NCBI RefSeq assembly: GCF_014050525.1
Contig: NZ_JACGAG010000004.1
Location: 1-64,000 of the forward strand
Source of the DNA: Clostridium sp. cel8
GTDB lineage: Bacteria; Bacillota; Clostridia; Clostridiales; Clostridiaceae
Direction of reading: 5' to 3'
DNA: 64,000 bases
This document shows positions 36,678 to 47,879 of this stretch, piece after piece. Position numbers and translations under genes: made by a program. How positions within the stretch are numbered: position 1 is the stretch's first letter; each line of letters starts with the position of its first letter. Under the pieces are notes generated by a model that had not been told where the DNA came from, searched no databases, and saw nothing but the letters and a program-made list of their open reading frames with translations.

Positions 36678-38543
36678 ATGTTTGATTTTGATTATCAGTT
36701 AAAAGTACTTCCAGATAAACCTGGAGTATATATAATGAGAAATTCTTCTGAAGAAGTCATATATGTAGGAAAAGCAAAGGTATTGAAAAATAGAGTTAGA
36801 CAGTACTTCCAAAATTCAAGAAATCATTCAAGTAAAGTAAAAGCTATGGTGGATAATGTAGCAGAGTTTGAGTATATAGTTACAGATTCGGAAATAGAAG
36901 CTTTAATATTAGAGTGTAATTTAATAAAAAAGTATAGACCTAAATATAATATATTGTTGAAAGATGACAAGCATTATCCATTTATAAAAATAACTATGGA
37001 TGAAGATTTTCCAAGAGTTATGATTACAAGAAATATAAAAAGAGATGGTGGAAAATATTTTGGACCTTTTCCAAATCCATCTTTTGTATATGAAACTATA
37101 GAACTTATAAAAAAGATATTTCCAATAAGAAGCTGTAGAATGAAAATAGAAGAAGGTAATACAAATGTAAGACCTTGTTTAAACTATTTTATAGGATTAT
37201 GCAAGGCACCTTGTGCTGCCCATATAAATAAAAAAGATTACAAAAAAATAGTAGATGAGATTATAGAGTTATTATCTGGCAAGGATAAAGATATAATAAG
37301 AAAATTAAAACTGGACATGGAAGCAGCTTCAGAAAATATGGAATTTGAAAAAGCTGCAAGTCTGCGAGATAAGATATTTGCAGTGAAAAAAGTAACTGAA
37401 AAGCAGAAAATAATAACCGGGAATTTTGAAGATGAAGATTTCATAAATATATCTTCTGATGAAAATGACAGCTGCATACAGGTGTTTTTTCTGAGAAATG
37501 GGAAAATAGTTGGAAGAGAGCATTATATTATAGAAAACACAGGGGGATTGCCAGAGGATGAAGTAATAGCAAACTTTATCAGAGAGTTTTATGGGGGAAC
37601 TGCACATATCGCAAAGAACATATATGTACCTTGTGTTGAAGATATTGAACTCCTTTCTGAATGGTTGAGTATGAAAAAGGATTCTAAAGTGACAATTAGA
37701 ATTCCACAAAGAGGAGATAAAAAATTAACATTGGATTTAGTTAAGAAAAATTCTGAAACTATGCTTAAAAATTTTAAAAGAAAGTTTATTCAAGATAAGA
37801 ATGATAAAAAAGAGGCGTTAGAACAAATTGCTGAAATTTTAGGACTTGATGACATTCCACATAGGATAGAAGCTTATGATATATCTAATATTCAGGGAGT
37901 GGATTCAGTTGGCAGCATGGTGGTATTTGAAAATGGAATTGCAAAGCACAGTGATTATAGAAGATTTAAAATAGATACAGTTAAAGGAGCAAATGATTAT
38001 GATAGCTTAAGGGAAATACTGACTAGAAGATTTAAACATGGTTTAGAGGAAATTTCCAGAATACAGCAAAGAAATTTGAAACTAAGTTCAGGAAAATTCT
38101 GCATATTTCCAGATTTAATACTTATGGATGGAGGAAAAGGTCAGATAAATATAGCTCTTGAAGTACTTAAAGGATTTGAAATAGATATACCTGTTTGTGG
38201 TATGGTAAAAGATAATAATCACAAAACAAGAGGAATTATCTATAATAATATAGAACTTAAAATAGATTCTCATTCAAGCCTTATGAAACTTATAACTAGG
38301 ATACAAGATGAAGTCCATAGATTTGCTATAACATATCACAGAAGTTTGAGAAATAGAAGAGTTTTTCATTCTGTATTAGACGATATACCAAATATAGGAA
38401 ATAAGAGGAGAAAAGAACTTTTAAAAAAATTTGGAAGTATAGAAAATATAAAGAAGGCAAATTTTGATGAACTTTTAAAGACACCTTCTATTAATAAAAG
38501 TGCTGCAGAGAGCATTATAAATTATTTTAAAAAAACAGAATAA
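36678..38543 (+). CDS. uvrC: Excinuclease ABC subunit C
   Basis: This nuclease makes both incisions in nucleotide excision repair. It has an N-terminal GIY-YIG nuclease (GVYIMRNSSEEVIYVGKAK), a cysteine block CRMKIEEGN with CLNYFIGLCKAPC, a UVR motif at about 200-235 for UvrB binding, an RNase H-like nuclease with EAYDISNIQG and LMDGGKGQ, and C-terminal helix-hairpin-helix IPNIGNKRRKELLKKFGS. The ATG at 36678 follows AGGTGG. At 621 residues it is full length. uvrA and uvrB lie 4-9 kb upstream. Confidence 0.96.
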   Translation: MFDFDYQLKVLPDKPGVYIMRNSSEEVIYVGKAKVLKNRVRQYFQNSRNHSSKVKAMVDNVAEFEYIVTDSEIEALILECNLIKKYRPKYNILLKDDKHYPFIKITMDEDFPRVMITRNIKRDGGKYFGPFPNPSFVYETIELIKKIFPIRSCRMKIEEGNTNVRPCLNYFIGLCKAPCAAHINKKDYKKIVDEIIELLSGKDKDIIRKLKLDMEAASENMEFEKAASLRDKIFAVKKVTEKQKIITGNFEDEDFINISSDENDSCIQVFFLRNGKIVGREHYIIENTGGLPEDEVIANFIREFYGGTAHIAKNIYVPCVEDIELLSEWLSMKKDSKVTIRIPQRGDKKLTLDLVKKNSETMLKNFKRKFIQDKNDKKEALEQIAEILGLDDIPHRIEAYDISNIQGVDSVGSMVVFENGIAKHSDYRRFKIDTVKGANDYDSLREILTRRFKHGLEEISRIQQRNLKLSSGKFCIFPDLILMDGGKGQINIALEVLKGFEIDIPVCGMVKDNNHKTRGIIYNNIELKIDSHSSLMKLITRIQDEVHRFAITYHRSLRNRRVFHSVLDDIPNIGNKRRKELLKKFGSIENIKKANFDELLKTPSINKSAAESIINYFKKTE

Positions 38544-38631
38544 TTAAGTTTGAATAGATCTTGATTAAAATATGTGCATAAATTATACTAAGTTAGGATT
38601 TTAAATTTTATATTTCAAGGAGAATAGAATT

Positions 38632-39546
38632 ATGAATGAATATATAGACTTTGCTATCAATTTAGAAAATGTTTTGGATAAACACAACATAATGATAGAT
38701 GAGCCAATGAAAAATCATATTTCTTTTAAAGTAGGGGGTCCGGCAGATATACTTGTTACTCCCGAGAGTTCAAAAGAAGTGTTAGATATTATAAATATGT
38801 GTAAAGATAAGGGTGTGCCATATTACATAATGGGAAATGGTTCAAACTTATTAGTTAAAGATGGAGGAATAAGAGGAGTTGTAATTAAATTAAGTAAACT
38901 TAATAAGATATATGCACATGGGAATAAGCTCATAGCAGGAAGTGGAGCAGCAATAAAAGATGTATCTCAAGTTGCATTAGATAATAATCTTACAGGTATT
39001 GAATTTGCCTGTGGTATTCCAGGAAGTGTTGGAGGAGCTGTTGCAATGAATGCAGGAGCTTATAATGGAGAAATATCTAATATAATAGAAAGTGTGCGTA
39101 TAATAGATGATAAATCAAAAATTAGAGATATAAATTTAGAACAATTGGAACTTGGATATAGAATGAGCTCTATACTAAAATATGGATATACGGTATTGGA
39201 AGTAACTTTTAAACTTGAACCAGGAGATCACGAAAAAATTTATAATAGAATTGAAGACTTAAATAGAAGAAGAAGAGAGAAGCAGCCACTTGAATATCCG
39301 TCGGCAGGAAGTACATTTAAAAGACCCAAAGGACATTTTGCAGCAAAATTAATACAAGATAGTGGACTTAAAGGAATGAGTGTAGGTGGAGCACAGGTTT
39401 CTGAAAAACATTCAGGATTTATAATAAATAAAGGAAATGCAACTGCAAAAGATATATTGGATTTAATAAAGAAAGTTCAAAAAACAGTTAAATTAAGGTT
39501 TAACGTAGATCTTTATACTGAAGTTAGAATTATAGGTGAAGATTAG
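38632..39546 (+). CDS. murB: UDP-N-acetylenolpyruvoylglucosamine reductase
   Basis: This FAD enzyme makes UDP-N-acetylmuramate, the second committed step of peptidoglycan synthesis. It has the type II MurB pattern: [62 protein letters not shown] with the catalytic Ser, and the final [10 protein letters not shown] with TEVRIIGE. At 304 residues it is typical. An AAGGAG site lies before the ATG. It is followed by a terminator and the rapZ-glmR-whiA cluster, itself tied to UDP-GlcNAc metabolism. Confidence 0.96.
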   Translation: MNEYIDFAINLENVLDKHNIMIDEPMKNHISFKVGGPADILVTPESSKEVLDIINMCKDKGVPYYIMGNGSNLLVKDGGIRGVVIKLSKLNKIYAHGNKLIAGSGAAIKDVSQVALDNNLTGIEFACGIPGSVGGAVAMNAGAYNGEISNIIESVRIIDDKSKIRDINLEQLELGYRMSSILKYGYTVLEVTFKLEPGDHEKIYNRIEDLNRRRREKQPLEYPSAGSTFKRPKGHFAAKLIQDSGLKGMSVGGAQVSEKHSGFIINKGNATAKDILDLIKKVQKTVKLRFNVDLYTEVRIIGED

Positions 39547-39552
39547 TTGTAT

Positions 39553-39599
39553 ATAGAGAATCTATGTGGTTTAAGTAAGTTTAGGTTCTCTATTTTTTA
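39553..39599 (+). terminator. Intrinsic terminator after murB
   Basis: ATAGAGAATCTA pairs with TAGGTTCTCTAT around a 17-base loop, followed by a TTTTTTATG tail. Confidence 0.8.
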
Positions 39600-39643
39600 T
39601 GTTATAATTAAAAAAATAATAGTTGTAAATAGGAGGGATAGAT

Positions 39644-40528
39644 ATGAGATTTGTTATAGTAACAGGTCTGTCAGGAGCGGGTAAGACTCAGGCTGTAAGA
39701 AATCTAGAAGATTTAGGATACTTTTGTGTAGATAATCTTCCTCCTACTTTAATACCTAAATTTGCTGAAGCATGCTATCAAACTGATGGAAAAATAGATA
39801 AGATAGCTTTAGTTATAGATATACGAGGGGGACAGTTCTTTGATGATATATTTGAAAGTCTATCTTATTTAAAAGAGCATTACTATAAGTATGAAATACT
39901 TTTTTTAGATGCTTCAGATGAAGTATTGGTAAAGAGGTTTAAAGAATCTAGGAGAAAACATCCATTAGCACCAAAGGGAAGAATATTAAACGGAATAACA
40001 ATGGAAAGAAAGAGGCTAAGGGAACTTAAAGATAGAGCTGACAATATAATAGATACTTCAAAATTAGCCACAAGGGAACTTAGAGAAGAAATAACAAAAA
40101 TATATTCTGAAAAAGGTCAAATTGAAACTGAACTTATGATAACAGTTCTCTCTTTTGGATTTAAATATGGCCTACCAGTAGATTCGGATTTAGTATTTGA
40201 CGTAAGATTTCTTCCAAATCCATTTTATATTTCAGAGTTAAAGAAATATTCTGGCAATGATAAGTTAGTAGTTGATTATATAATGGGATTTGAACAAACT
40301 AAGAAATTTATAAATAAACTTTCCGATATGTTAGAATTTTTGATACCTTATTATATTAAAGAAGGAAAAAGACAGCTTATTGTGTCCATAGGTTGCACAG
40401 GTGGAAGGCATAGATCTGTGACAATTGCAAATGAAATTTATAAAATATTAAAAGAAAATGGGCATAAGGTAAGTATAGACCATAGAGATATTGAAGAAGA
40501 TGTTAATAGAGGTGGTAAAAAACTATGA
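39644..40528 (+). CDS. rapZ: RapZ/YvcJ-family RNase adapter, nucleotide-binding
   Basis: This P-loop protein hydrolyses nucleotides. In Gram-negatives RapZ guides decay of a regulatory RNA for GlcN6P synthesis; in Bacillus the counterpart YvcJ has a less clear role. Marks are the P-loop [40 protein letters not shown] and the C-terminal [17 protein letters not shown]. At 294 residues it is full length. It overlaps the next gene by 4 bases (ATGA), so the two are translationally coupled. Confidence 0.93.
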   Translation: MRFVIVTGLSGAGKTQAVRNLEDLGYFCVDNLPPTLIPKFAEACYQTDGKIDKIALVIDIRGGQFFDDIFESLSYLKEHYYKYEILFLDASDEVLVKRFKESRRKHPLAPKGRILNGITMERKRLRELKDRADNIIDTSKLATRELREEITKIYSEKGQIETELMITVLSFGFKYGLPVDSDLVFDVRFLPNPFYISELKKYSGNDKLVVDYIMGFEQTKKFINKLSDMLEFLIPYYIKEGKRQLIVSIGCTGGRHRSVTIANEIYKILKENGHKVSIDHRDIEEDVNRGGKKL

Positions 40529-41859
40529 GAATTACCTCTTGGCTAAGGCCTGGAATAAAAGTAAAAAGATGGATTATGCTTGGAGCTATGGGTGGGCTCT
40601 TTATAATATTTGGAGTAATTGAATTTATAAACAGGAGATTTTACAGTATCTATTACATCTCGTTTTATATTTTTTTAATTGTATCTGGAATTTTTGTAGT
40701 ATATATTTCAGTTACTCAAGGAATGCGTTCTATAATAGCACTTATAAATAGAGGATACTTGAATGTATCTTTGAATTCAAGAAAACTTGAAGATTTGATA
40801 TATGAAAAGAGACTTCTTGTAAAAGGTCCTAAAATAGTTGCAATTGGTGGCGGAACGGGACTTTCAACAATGCTTAGAGGACTTAAATACTATACATCTA
40901 ATATAACTGCTATAGTGACAGTTGGAGATGATGGAGGTGGTTCAGGAGATTTAAGAGAAGATTTAGGTATACTTCCTCCTGGAGATATAAGAAACTGCAT
41001 TTTAGCTCTTGCAGATACAGAGCCACTTATGGAGGAACTTCTTCAATACAGATTTAAAGATGGAAAGTTAAAGAATCAGAGCTTTGGTAATCTTTTCTTG
41101 GCAGCTATGGATGGAATTTCTTCTAATTTTGAGGAAGCTGTAAAAAAAATGAGCTCTGTACTTGCTGTTACTGGTAAAGTAATGCCTGTTACACTTGATG
41201 ATCTTGTTCTTAAAGCTAAATATAAAGATGGAACAATTGTAGAGGGAGAATCTCATATTCCTGAAGAGGCCATAAAAAGGCATACAAAGATAGATAGAAT
41301 ATTCATTGAACCGAGAGGTGCTAGAGCGTTAAAAGAAGCAGTTGATGCTATAATGGAGGCAGATGCTGTAATTCTTGGTCCAGGAAGTCTATATACAAGT
41401 ATTATTCCTAATTTATTAGTTAAAGGTATAGATTCAGCTCTTCAAAAGACAAAAGGAATAAAAATATACATTTCAAATATAATGACACAGCCTGGAGAAA
41501 CGGATGGGTTCTCTGTAGAAGATCATATAAAAGCTATTTATAAACATGGTGGTAGTGGAATAATCGACTATGTTATTGTGAATGTTGGAAAGATAGATAA
41601 AAAACTTGAAGGAAGATATAAGGAAGAAGCATCTCATCTTGTAAAAATAGATGAAGATGCTGTAAATAGACTTGGAGTAAAACCTATAGAAGGTGATTTT
41701 ATAAGAGTAAAAGATGGATTAATAAGGCATAATTCTGAGAAACTTGCCTCTATTTTAATAGAAACTATTATGGATAAGAAACTTTTATTTGATAGAAAGA
41801 AGATAATTGAATATTTTTATTTGTCTGAAAGAATTAAGCAAAAAAAAAGTAGTAGGTAG
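40525..41859 (+). CDS. glmR: GlmR/YvcK-family gluconeogenesis factor with N-terminal membrane segment
   Basis: This UDP-GlcNAc-binding regulator (CofD-like fold) steers carbon into wall precursors. The core starts [19 protein letters not shown], then [27 protein letters not shown] and [16 protein letters not shown]. Ahead of it are about 105 residues with two hydrophobic helices (about 13-32 and 41-62), absent from the roughly 317-residue Bacillus protein, so this version is probably membrane-tethered. It sits between rapZ (4-base overlap) and whiA (10 bases apart), the standard Firmicute order, without the crh gene seen in bacilli. Confidence 0.93.
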   Translation: MRITSWLRPGIKVKRWIMLGAMGGLFIIFGVIEFINRRFYSIYYISFYIFLIVSGIFVVYISVTQGMRSIIALINRGYLNVSLNSRKLEDLIYEKRLLVKGPKIVAIGGGTGLSTMLRGLKYYTSNITAIVTVGDDGGGSGDLREDLGILPPGDIRNCILALADTEPLMEELLQYRFKDGKLKNQSFGNLFLAAMDGISSNFEEAVKKMSSVLAVTGKVMPVTLDDLVLKAKYKDGTIVEGESHIPEEAIKRHTKIDRIFIEPRGARALKEAVDAIMEADAVILGPGSLYTSIIPNLLVKGIDSALQKTKGIKIYISNIMTQPGETDGFSVEDHIKAIYKHGGSGIIDYVIVNVGKIDKKLEGRYKEEASHLVKIDEDAVNRLGVKPIEGDFIRVKDGLIRHNSEKLASILIETIMDKKLLFDRKKIIEYFYLSERIKQKKSSR

Positions 41860-41868
41860 GAGAGTTAT

Positions 41869-42822
41869 ATGTCATTTTCAGTAAAGGTAAAAAATGAGAT
41901 TTGTAGATATACGAATATGAGCAAAGAGGAAGCTATAATGGAATTGTCTGCTATAATGAAAGTGAGTGGTACATTGTCATTAGGTGCAAATAGACAGTTT
42001 AGTTTTAAAATAACTACAGAAAATCCAGCTATAGCAAGGCTTGTATTCATTTTGTTGAAAAAAGAATTTAATATACATACAAAGATAATAATGAAAAAGA
42101 ACAATTCGTTGAAAAAGAATAATATATATGTTGTTATCATTACAGAAAATGCTAATGTTAAAAGATTACTAAATGATATAGGACTTCTTAAAGAAAATAA
42201 GAAGGTATTTTCTTTAAACTATAATATATCTGATATGGTTTTTAAAAGAGATGAGTATAAAAAGGCATATATAAGAGGTGCATTTTTAGGAGGAGGTAGC
42301 GTAAGTAATCCTGAGAAAACTTATCATCTTGAATTTGTAACACATAATAGTGATTATGCTGCTGATTTGAGTAAATTAATTAATAGTTATGGATTAAATT
42401 CTAAGGTTATTCAACGAAAGAACAGTTTTATAGTATATCTTAAAGAAGGAGAACAAATAGTAAATTTACTTGGAATAATAGGAGCGCACTCTTCACTTTT
42501 GGAGCTTGAGAATGTTAGAATAATGAAAGAAATGAGAAATAATGTAAACAGATTGGTGAACTGTGAAACTGCAAATTTAAGCAAAACTGTAAATGCGGCT
42601 GTAAGACAAACTGAAAGTATAAAATTAATTGAAAGAGAAATAGGACTATCACGTCTTTCAGATAATTTACGAGAAATTGCAGAATTAAGATTGAAATATC
42701 CAGATGATTCATTGAAGGAGTTAGGAGAAATGCTAAATCCTCCAGTTGGTAAATCTGGAGTAAATCATAGGTTGAGAAGGATAGAAAAAATAGCTGAAGA
42801 ACTTAGAAAAGAGGGAAGGTAG
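41869..42822 (+). CDS. whiA: DNA-binding protein WhiA
   Basis: This conserved Gram-positive protein has a LAGLIDADG homing-endonuclease-like N-terminal fold without nuclease activity and a C-terminal helix-turn-helix. Marks are MSFSVKVKNEICR, the LAGLIDADG-like AYIRGAFLGGGSVSNPEK, and C-terminal RLKYPDDSLKELGEMLNPPVGKSGVNHRLRRI. In Bacillus it influences division and chromosome segregation. At 317 residues it is full length, 9 bases after glmR. Confidence 0.95.
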   Translation: MSFSVKVKNEICRYTNMSKEEAIMELSAIMKVSGTLSLGANRQFSFKITTENPAIARLVFILLKKEFNIHTKIIMKKNNSLKKNNIYVVIITENANVKRLLNDIGLLKENKKVFSLNYNISDMVFKRDEYKKAYIRGAFLGGGSVSNPEKTYHLEFVTHNSDYAADLSKLINSYGLNSKVIQRKNSFIVYLKEGEQIVNLLGIIGAHSSLLELENVRIMKEMRNNVNRLVNCETANLSKTVNAAVRQTESIKLIEREIGLSRLSDNLREIAELRLKYPDDSLKELGEMLNPPVGKSGVNHRLRRIEKIAEELRKEGR

Positions 42823-42831
42823 GATAACTCC

Positions 42832-44136
42832 ATGTCAAAGCATGAAGATGTAATAAAGTATATACTATCTTTAGATGTAGGTACAAAAATATCTGTTCGT
42901 GGAATAGCTAATGAATTAGGAGTAAGTGATGGAACAGCTTATAGGGCAATAAAGGATTCAGATAGATTAGGTATTGTAACCACTATTCCAAGAGTAGGTA
43001 CTGTAAGAATAGAAAAGGTTGAAAAGAAAAATATTGAATCCCTTACTTATGGAGAAGTAATTAATATGGTAGATGGGACGTTGCTTGGAGGAAAGGACGG
43101 AATATACAAGATACTTCACTATTTTGTAATAGGTGCAATGACTATAGATGCTATGGAAAAATACATAAGAAAAGATTGTCTTTTGATAGTAGGCAATAGA
43201 GAAGAGGCACAAAGACTTGCACTTTTGAATAATTCAGGAGTTTTAATTACAGGTGGATTTTCCTGTAGTGATGAGATAAGGAATCTGGCAAATAGTAAGT
43301 GCTTACCAGTTATATCTACTACATATGATACTTTTACTGTTGCAAGTATGATAAATAAGGCTATTTCTGAAAATATGATAAAGAAAGATATACTGCTAAT
43401 AGAAGATATAATGCAAAGTAATCCTGAATATCTTAATGTAAATGATAAGGTATCTAAATGGAGAGAAAATGTTGAAAAAACTAATCATGAAAGATATCCT
43501 GTAGTTGATAGTAAAAAGAGGGTTGTTGGGATTGTAACTTTAAAAGATGTGCCAAGCAAAACCCCAGATGATGAAATTATAGGAAGAGTAATGCATAAAA
43601 ATCCAATAAATGTGACACCTAAAACTACTGTAGCTTATGCTGCCCATATAATGGGCTGGGAGGGAATAGATTTATTTCCTGTAGTAGATGGAAAAACTTT
43701 AATAGGAGTCGTTACAAAGGGTGATGTTATAAAAGCTCTTCAGTATATGTCAAGGCAGCCACAGTCTGGAGAAACATTAGAGGATCTCGTACTTAGAGAA
43801 TTTGAGTTCGATGCAAAATCTGAAGGAATTTATTTTCATGGAAGGATAACTCCAGAAATGCTAGATCCTATAGGAACTGCTTCATGGAGTTCACTTAATA
43901 TGCTTCTTTCTACTATGGGAACTATGACATTAAGACAAAAGAGCAATATAAATGTTCTGGTGGATAGCATAAATACATATTTTATGAGGCCCGTACAGAT
44001 AGATAGTACTATGGATATATACTCTAATATAATTGATATAGGAAGAAATTCATGTAAAGTAGAAATAGATATGTACAATAATAAAAAAGAAATAGTTGGT
44101 AAATGCATTTTATCTGCAAGGATAATAAGAAGATAA
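42832..44136 (+). CDS. YtoI-like regulator: HTH, DRTGG, CBS pair and hotdog domains
   Basis: This multi-domain cytoplasmic regulator is read in this order: an N-terminal winged helix (about 1-60; SVRGIANELGVSDGTAYRAIKD), a DRTGG domain (about 75-180), two CBS domains that would bind adenine nucleotides (about 190-310; RYPVVDSKKRVVGIVTLKD and LFPVVDGKTLIGVVTKGD) and a C-terminal thioesterase-like hotdog domain (about 325-434). This is the layout of Bacillus YtoI. Its ligand and targets are unknown. It lies 9 bases after whiA and probably shares its transcript; the gap to dnaE is 52 bases. Confidence 0.88.
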   Translation: MSKHEDVIKYILSLDVGTKISVRGIANELGVSDGTAYRAIKDSDRLGIVTTIPRVGTVRIEKVEKKNIESLTYGEVINMVDGTLLGGKDGIYKILHYFVIGAMTIDAMEKYIRKDCLLIVGNREEAQRLALLNNSGVLITGGFSCSDEIRNLANSKCLPVISTTYDTFTVASMINKAISENMIKKDILLIEDIMQSNPEYLNVNDKVSKWRENVEKTNHERYPVVDSKKRVVGIVTLKDVPSKTPDDEIIGRVMHKNPINVTPKTTVAYAAHIMGWEGIDLFPVVDGKTLIGVVTKGDVIKALQYMSRQPQSGETLEDLVLREFEFDAKSEGIYFHGRITPEMLDPIGTASWSSLNMLLSTMGTMTLRQKSNINVLVDSINTYFMRPVQIDSTMDIYSNIIDIGRNSCKVEIDMYNNKKEIVGKCILSARIIRR

Positions 44137-44188
44137 GTTACTTTAAATTTAATAATTTATTGTAGATTGAAAAGAGGTGATATAATAA

Positions 44189-47100
44189 ATGGATGAAAAA
44201 GATATTCAGTGGGTGAGTTTACATCAGCATACGGAGTATTCTCTTTTAGACTCTTCTGCGAAAATTCCGAAACTTATAAAAAGAGCTAAGGAACTTGGAA
44301 TGAAGAGTATGGCAATAACAGATCATGGAGTAATGTATGGATGTGTTGATTTTTATAAAGAGGCAAAATCCCAAGGAATAAAACCAATAATAGGATGTGA
44401 AATATATGTATCCCAGAAATCTATGAAGATTAAAGAGAATAACGGTGAAAACCACAACTATCATTTAGTGCTTCTTGTAAAAAATGAAGTTGGATATAGA
44501 AATCTCATGAAAATAGTATCTACGGCATCTATAGAAGGATTTTATTATAAACCTAGGGTGGATCATGATTATCTTAGACTTCACAGTGAAGGATTAATTG
44601 CACTAAGTGCATGTTTAAATGGTGAGGTTCAATCAAATATATTAAATGGAAATTTAAAAAGAGCCAAAGAAGTAGCAATATTTTATAGGGATGTTTTTAA
44701 AGATGGATTTTACCTTGAACTTCAATATCATGGTATAGAAGATCAGCTTAAAGTAAATAAAGAATTGAAAAAAATGTCCAAAGAGTTAAACATACCTATG
44801 GTTGTAACAAACGATGTTCACTATATATATAAAGAAGATTACAGAGCTCATGATATACTTTTATGTATACAAACAGGAAAGACAGTAAATGAAAAAAATA
44901 GAATGAGGTATCCTTCAGATCAGTTTTATCTTAAATCTCCTAAGGAAATGTATGAAATGTTTCAAGATATTCCTGAGGCACTTGAAAATACAGTTAAAAT
45001 AGCAGATGAATGTAATTTTGATTATGAATTTCATAAGTCGAAGTTGCCAAAGTTTCCACTTCCTGAAGGTGTGGATTCATATGAGTATATGAGAAAATTG
45101 TGTTATGATGGATTGAAAAAAAGATATTCAAATATAACTGAAAATTTAAAAAACAGGCTTGAGTATGAACTTGGAATAATAAAGAAAATGGGATATGTTG
45201 ATTATTTCCTTATAGTATGGGATTTTATAAGATTTGCAAGACAAAACGGCATAATGACAGGACCCGGTCGTGGAAGTGGAGCAGGATCAATAGTAGCATA
45301 TACTTTGGGAATAACTAAGATAGATCCTATAAAATATAATCTTATATTTGAACGTTTTTTAAATCCAGAAAGAGTATCTATGCCTGATATTGATAGTGAC
45401 TTTTGTTATGAAAGACGTGGAGAAGTGATAGATTATGTAGTTCAAAAGTATGGGAAAAATAATGTATCCCAGATTATAACTTTTGGAACTATGGCAGCAA
45501 AACAGTGCATAAGAGATGTTGGAAGAGCAATGGATTATTCCTATGGAGAAGTTGATAGAATAGCAAAAATGATTCCAATTGCACCGAATATAAATGTAAC
45601 TATAGATAAAGCACTTGATATGAATAAGGAGCTTAAAGAAGCTTATGAAAGTGAAGCAAGGACAAGAGAACTTATAGATGTGGCAAAATCTCTTGAAGGA
45701 CTTCCAAGACATACATCAACTCATGCTGCAGGTGTAGTAATATCATCTAAACCTCTTGTTGATTATGTTCCACTTCAAAAGAATGAGGACAGTATAGTAG
45801 CTCAATTTACTATGGGTACTTTAGAGGAACTTGGACTTTTGAAAATGGATTTTTTAGGTCTTAGAACTTTAACAGTGCTTAGAGATACAGTTGCAATGGT
45901 AAAGAAAAATAGGAATATAGATATTAATCTAGACAATATAGACTATGATGATAAATCTGTATATAATATGATAGGTGAAGGTAAAACTGTAGGTGTATTT
46001 CAGCTTGAATCTCCAGGAATGACATCATTTATGAAGGAATTAAAACCGGATTCATTGGAGGATATAATAGCAGGAATAAGTTTATATAGACCAGGTCCTA
46101 TGTCTGAGATACCGAAATATATTAGAAATAAGAAAAATCCAGATGAAATAGGATATGCAACTCCAGAGCTTGAACATATACTTTCTGTAACCTATGGTTG
46201 TATGATATACCAGGAACAAGTAATGCAAATTGTAAGAGATCTTGCTGGATATTCTATGGGACGAAGTGATCTTGTAAGGCGTGCTATGTCAAAGAAAAAA
46301 CATCATGTAATGGAAGAGGAAAGACATAATTTTATATATGGAATAGTAAATGAAAATGGAGATATTGAAGTTCCTGGTTGTGTAAGAAATGGTATATCTG
46401 AAAAAGTTGCAAATGAGTTATATGACTCTATGATAGATTTTGCATCTTATGCATTTAACAAGTCCCATGCTGCAGCTTATGCAGTTGTTGCTTTCCAAAC
46501 GGCTTACTTAATGCATTATTATCCGGTAGAGTATATAGCAGCTATGCTAAATAGTGTAAAAGGGGATAGTGAAAAAGTTGCCTACTATATAAGATTTGCA
46601 AAAGATATGAATATAGAAGTACTTCCACCGGATATTAATGAAAGTTATGCAAGATTTACTGTAAAAGGGAATACTATAAGATTTGGACTTTCAGCTATAA
46701 AGAATGTAGGAGAGAATGTTATAGATAGTATAGTAAAGTCAAGAAAAAAACATGGCAAATTCAAGGATTTAGTTGATTTTTGCAATAATATCGATATATC
46801 ATCTATAAATAAAAGAGTAGTAGAGAGCTTGATTAAGTCTGGAGCTTTTGATTGTTTTGGTGTTTATAGGTCTCAACTTATAGCTGTATACGAAAAGGTA
46901 TTAGATGGTATAGGAAATGCAAGAAAGAGAAATATAGAAGGTCAAATTAGTCTTTTTTCTACAGTAGATGATAATAGCATAAGGATACACTATCCAGATA
47001 TAAAAGAATTCAATAAAATGGATAAACTTGCTATGGAAAAGCAGATGACAGGTTTGTATTTGTCTGGTCATCCTTTAGATGAATATAAAAAGACTTTGAA

Positions 47101-47671
47101 GCTGCAAACCAGTGTAAAGATTTCGGATATACTAATGGATAAAACTTTAGAAGATGGAGTATTAGTTGAGTTTAAAGTAAAAGACGGTGATAAAGTTATA
47201 GTTGGTGGAATAATATCCGAACTTTCAAAAAAGATTACAAAGAAGAATGATATGATGGCATTTGCAAGATTAGAGGATTTATATGGTGCTATAGAAGTCA
47301 TAATATTTCCAAAAGCATTTGAAAAATTTAAAAATCTTATTTATGAGGATTCTATGATTATAGTTAAAGGAAAAGTAAGCATAAGAGAGGAAGAAGAACC
47401 TAAAATACTTTGTGAAACTGTAGAACCACTTATAAGAATTGATACCAAAAAATTGTATGTTTTAATTGCAAGTGAAGATTTTTTAAGAGAATCTGTAGTT
47501 AAATTAAGAAAAGCTGTATATAAATACAAGGGTAATGTTCCTGTATACATATGTACTAAAAAAGAAAGAAAGAAATTCAGATTGGATAGAGAATTATGGA
47601 TTAAAAATGAAGAAAACGCAATCGACAATATAAAAGAAATTTTCGGAGATAAAAATGTAAAACTGATATAG
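44189..47671 (+). CDS. dnaE: DNA polymerase III alpha subunit (DnaE type)
   Basis: This replicative polymerase has an N-terminal PHP domain (WVSLHQHTEYSLLDSSAKIP and ITDHGVMYG) and the C-family polymerase core with catalytic Asp residues in MPDIDSDFCYERR. The fingers hold GPGRGSGAGSIVAY. A helix-hairpin-helix (about 820-900) and an OB-fold (about 985-1060; VGGIISELSKKITKKND) follow. At 1160 residues it is the DnaE1 size. Firmicutes use DnaE together with PolC, which is not in this window. A AGAGGTGATA site precedes the ATG. Confidence 0.96.
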   Translation: MDEKDIQWVSLHQHTEYSLLDSSAKIPKLIKRAKELGMKSMAITDHGVMYGCVDFYKEAKSQGIKPIIGCEIYVSQKSMKIKENNGENHNYHLVLLVKNEVGYRNLMKIVSTASIEGFYYKPRVDHDYLRLHSEGLIALSACLNGEVQSNILNGNLKRAKEVAIFYRDVFKDGFYLELQYHGIEDQLKVNKELKKMSKELNIPMVVTNDVHYIYKEDYRAHDILLCIQTGKTVNEKNRMRYPSDQFYLKSPKEMYEMFQDIPEALENTVKIADECNFDYEFHKSKLPKFPLPEGVDSYEYMRKLCYDGLKKRYSNITENLKNRLEYELGIIKKMGYVDYFLIVWDFIRFARQNGIMTGPGRGSGAGSIVAYTLGITKIDPIKYNLIFERFLNPERVSMPDIDSDFCYERRGEVIDYVVQKYGKNNVSQIITFGTMAAKQCIRDVGRAMDYSYGEVDRIAKMIPIAPNINVTIDKALDMNKELKEAYESEARTRELIDVAKSLEGLPRHTSTHAAGVVISSKPLVDYVPLQKNEDSIVAQFTMGTLEELGLLKMDFLGLRTLTVLRDTVAMVKKNRNIDINLDNIDYDDKSVYNMIGEGKTVGVFQLESPGMTSFMKELKPDSLEDIIAGISLYRPGPMSEIPKYIRNKKNPDEIGYATPELEHILSVTYGCMIYQEQVMQIVRDLAGYSMGRSDLVRRAMSKKKHHVMEEERHNFIYGIVNENGDIEVPGCVRNGISEKVANELYDSMIDFASYAFNKSHAAAYAVVAFQTAYLMHYYPVEYIAAMLNSVKGDSEKVAYYIRFAKDMNIEVLPPDINESYARFTVKGNTIRFGLSAIKNVGENVIDSIVKSRKKHGKFKDLVDFCNNIDISSINKRVVESLIKSGAFDCFGVYRSQLIAVYEKVLDGIGNARKRNIEGQISLFSTVDDNSIRIHYPDIKEFNKMDKLAMEKQMTGLYLSGHPLDEYKKTLKLQTSVKISDILMDKTLEDGVLVEFKVKDGDKVIVGGIISELSKKITKKNDMMAFARLEDLYGAIEVIIFPKAFEKFKNLIYEDSMIIVKGKVSIREEEEPKILCETVEPLIRIDTKKLYVLIASEDFLRESVVKLRKAVYKYKGNVPVYICTKKERKKFRLDRELWIKNEENAIDNIKEIFGDKNVKLI

Positions 47672-47879
47672 ATATGAATAATTTTAATTTAACAAGGTAA
47701 AACTACTAAGTAAAATGGTGTATTTTCTTTAAGGCAATTATTTAAATTAAAGTACCATTGATAGTGAAATATGGTTGAGTTTGTGCTATAATTAAGTACA
47801 TAAATTACTAGGAAAAACAAAGATGTTGTGATATATGTGGGACGTTTTATGTCCCTATGGTCATAGGAGGTATAGATAT

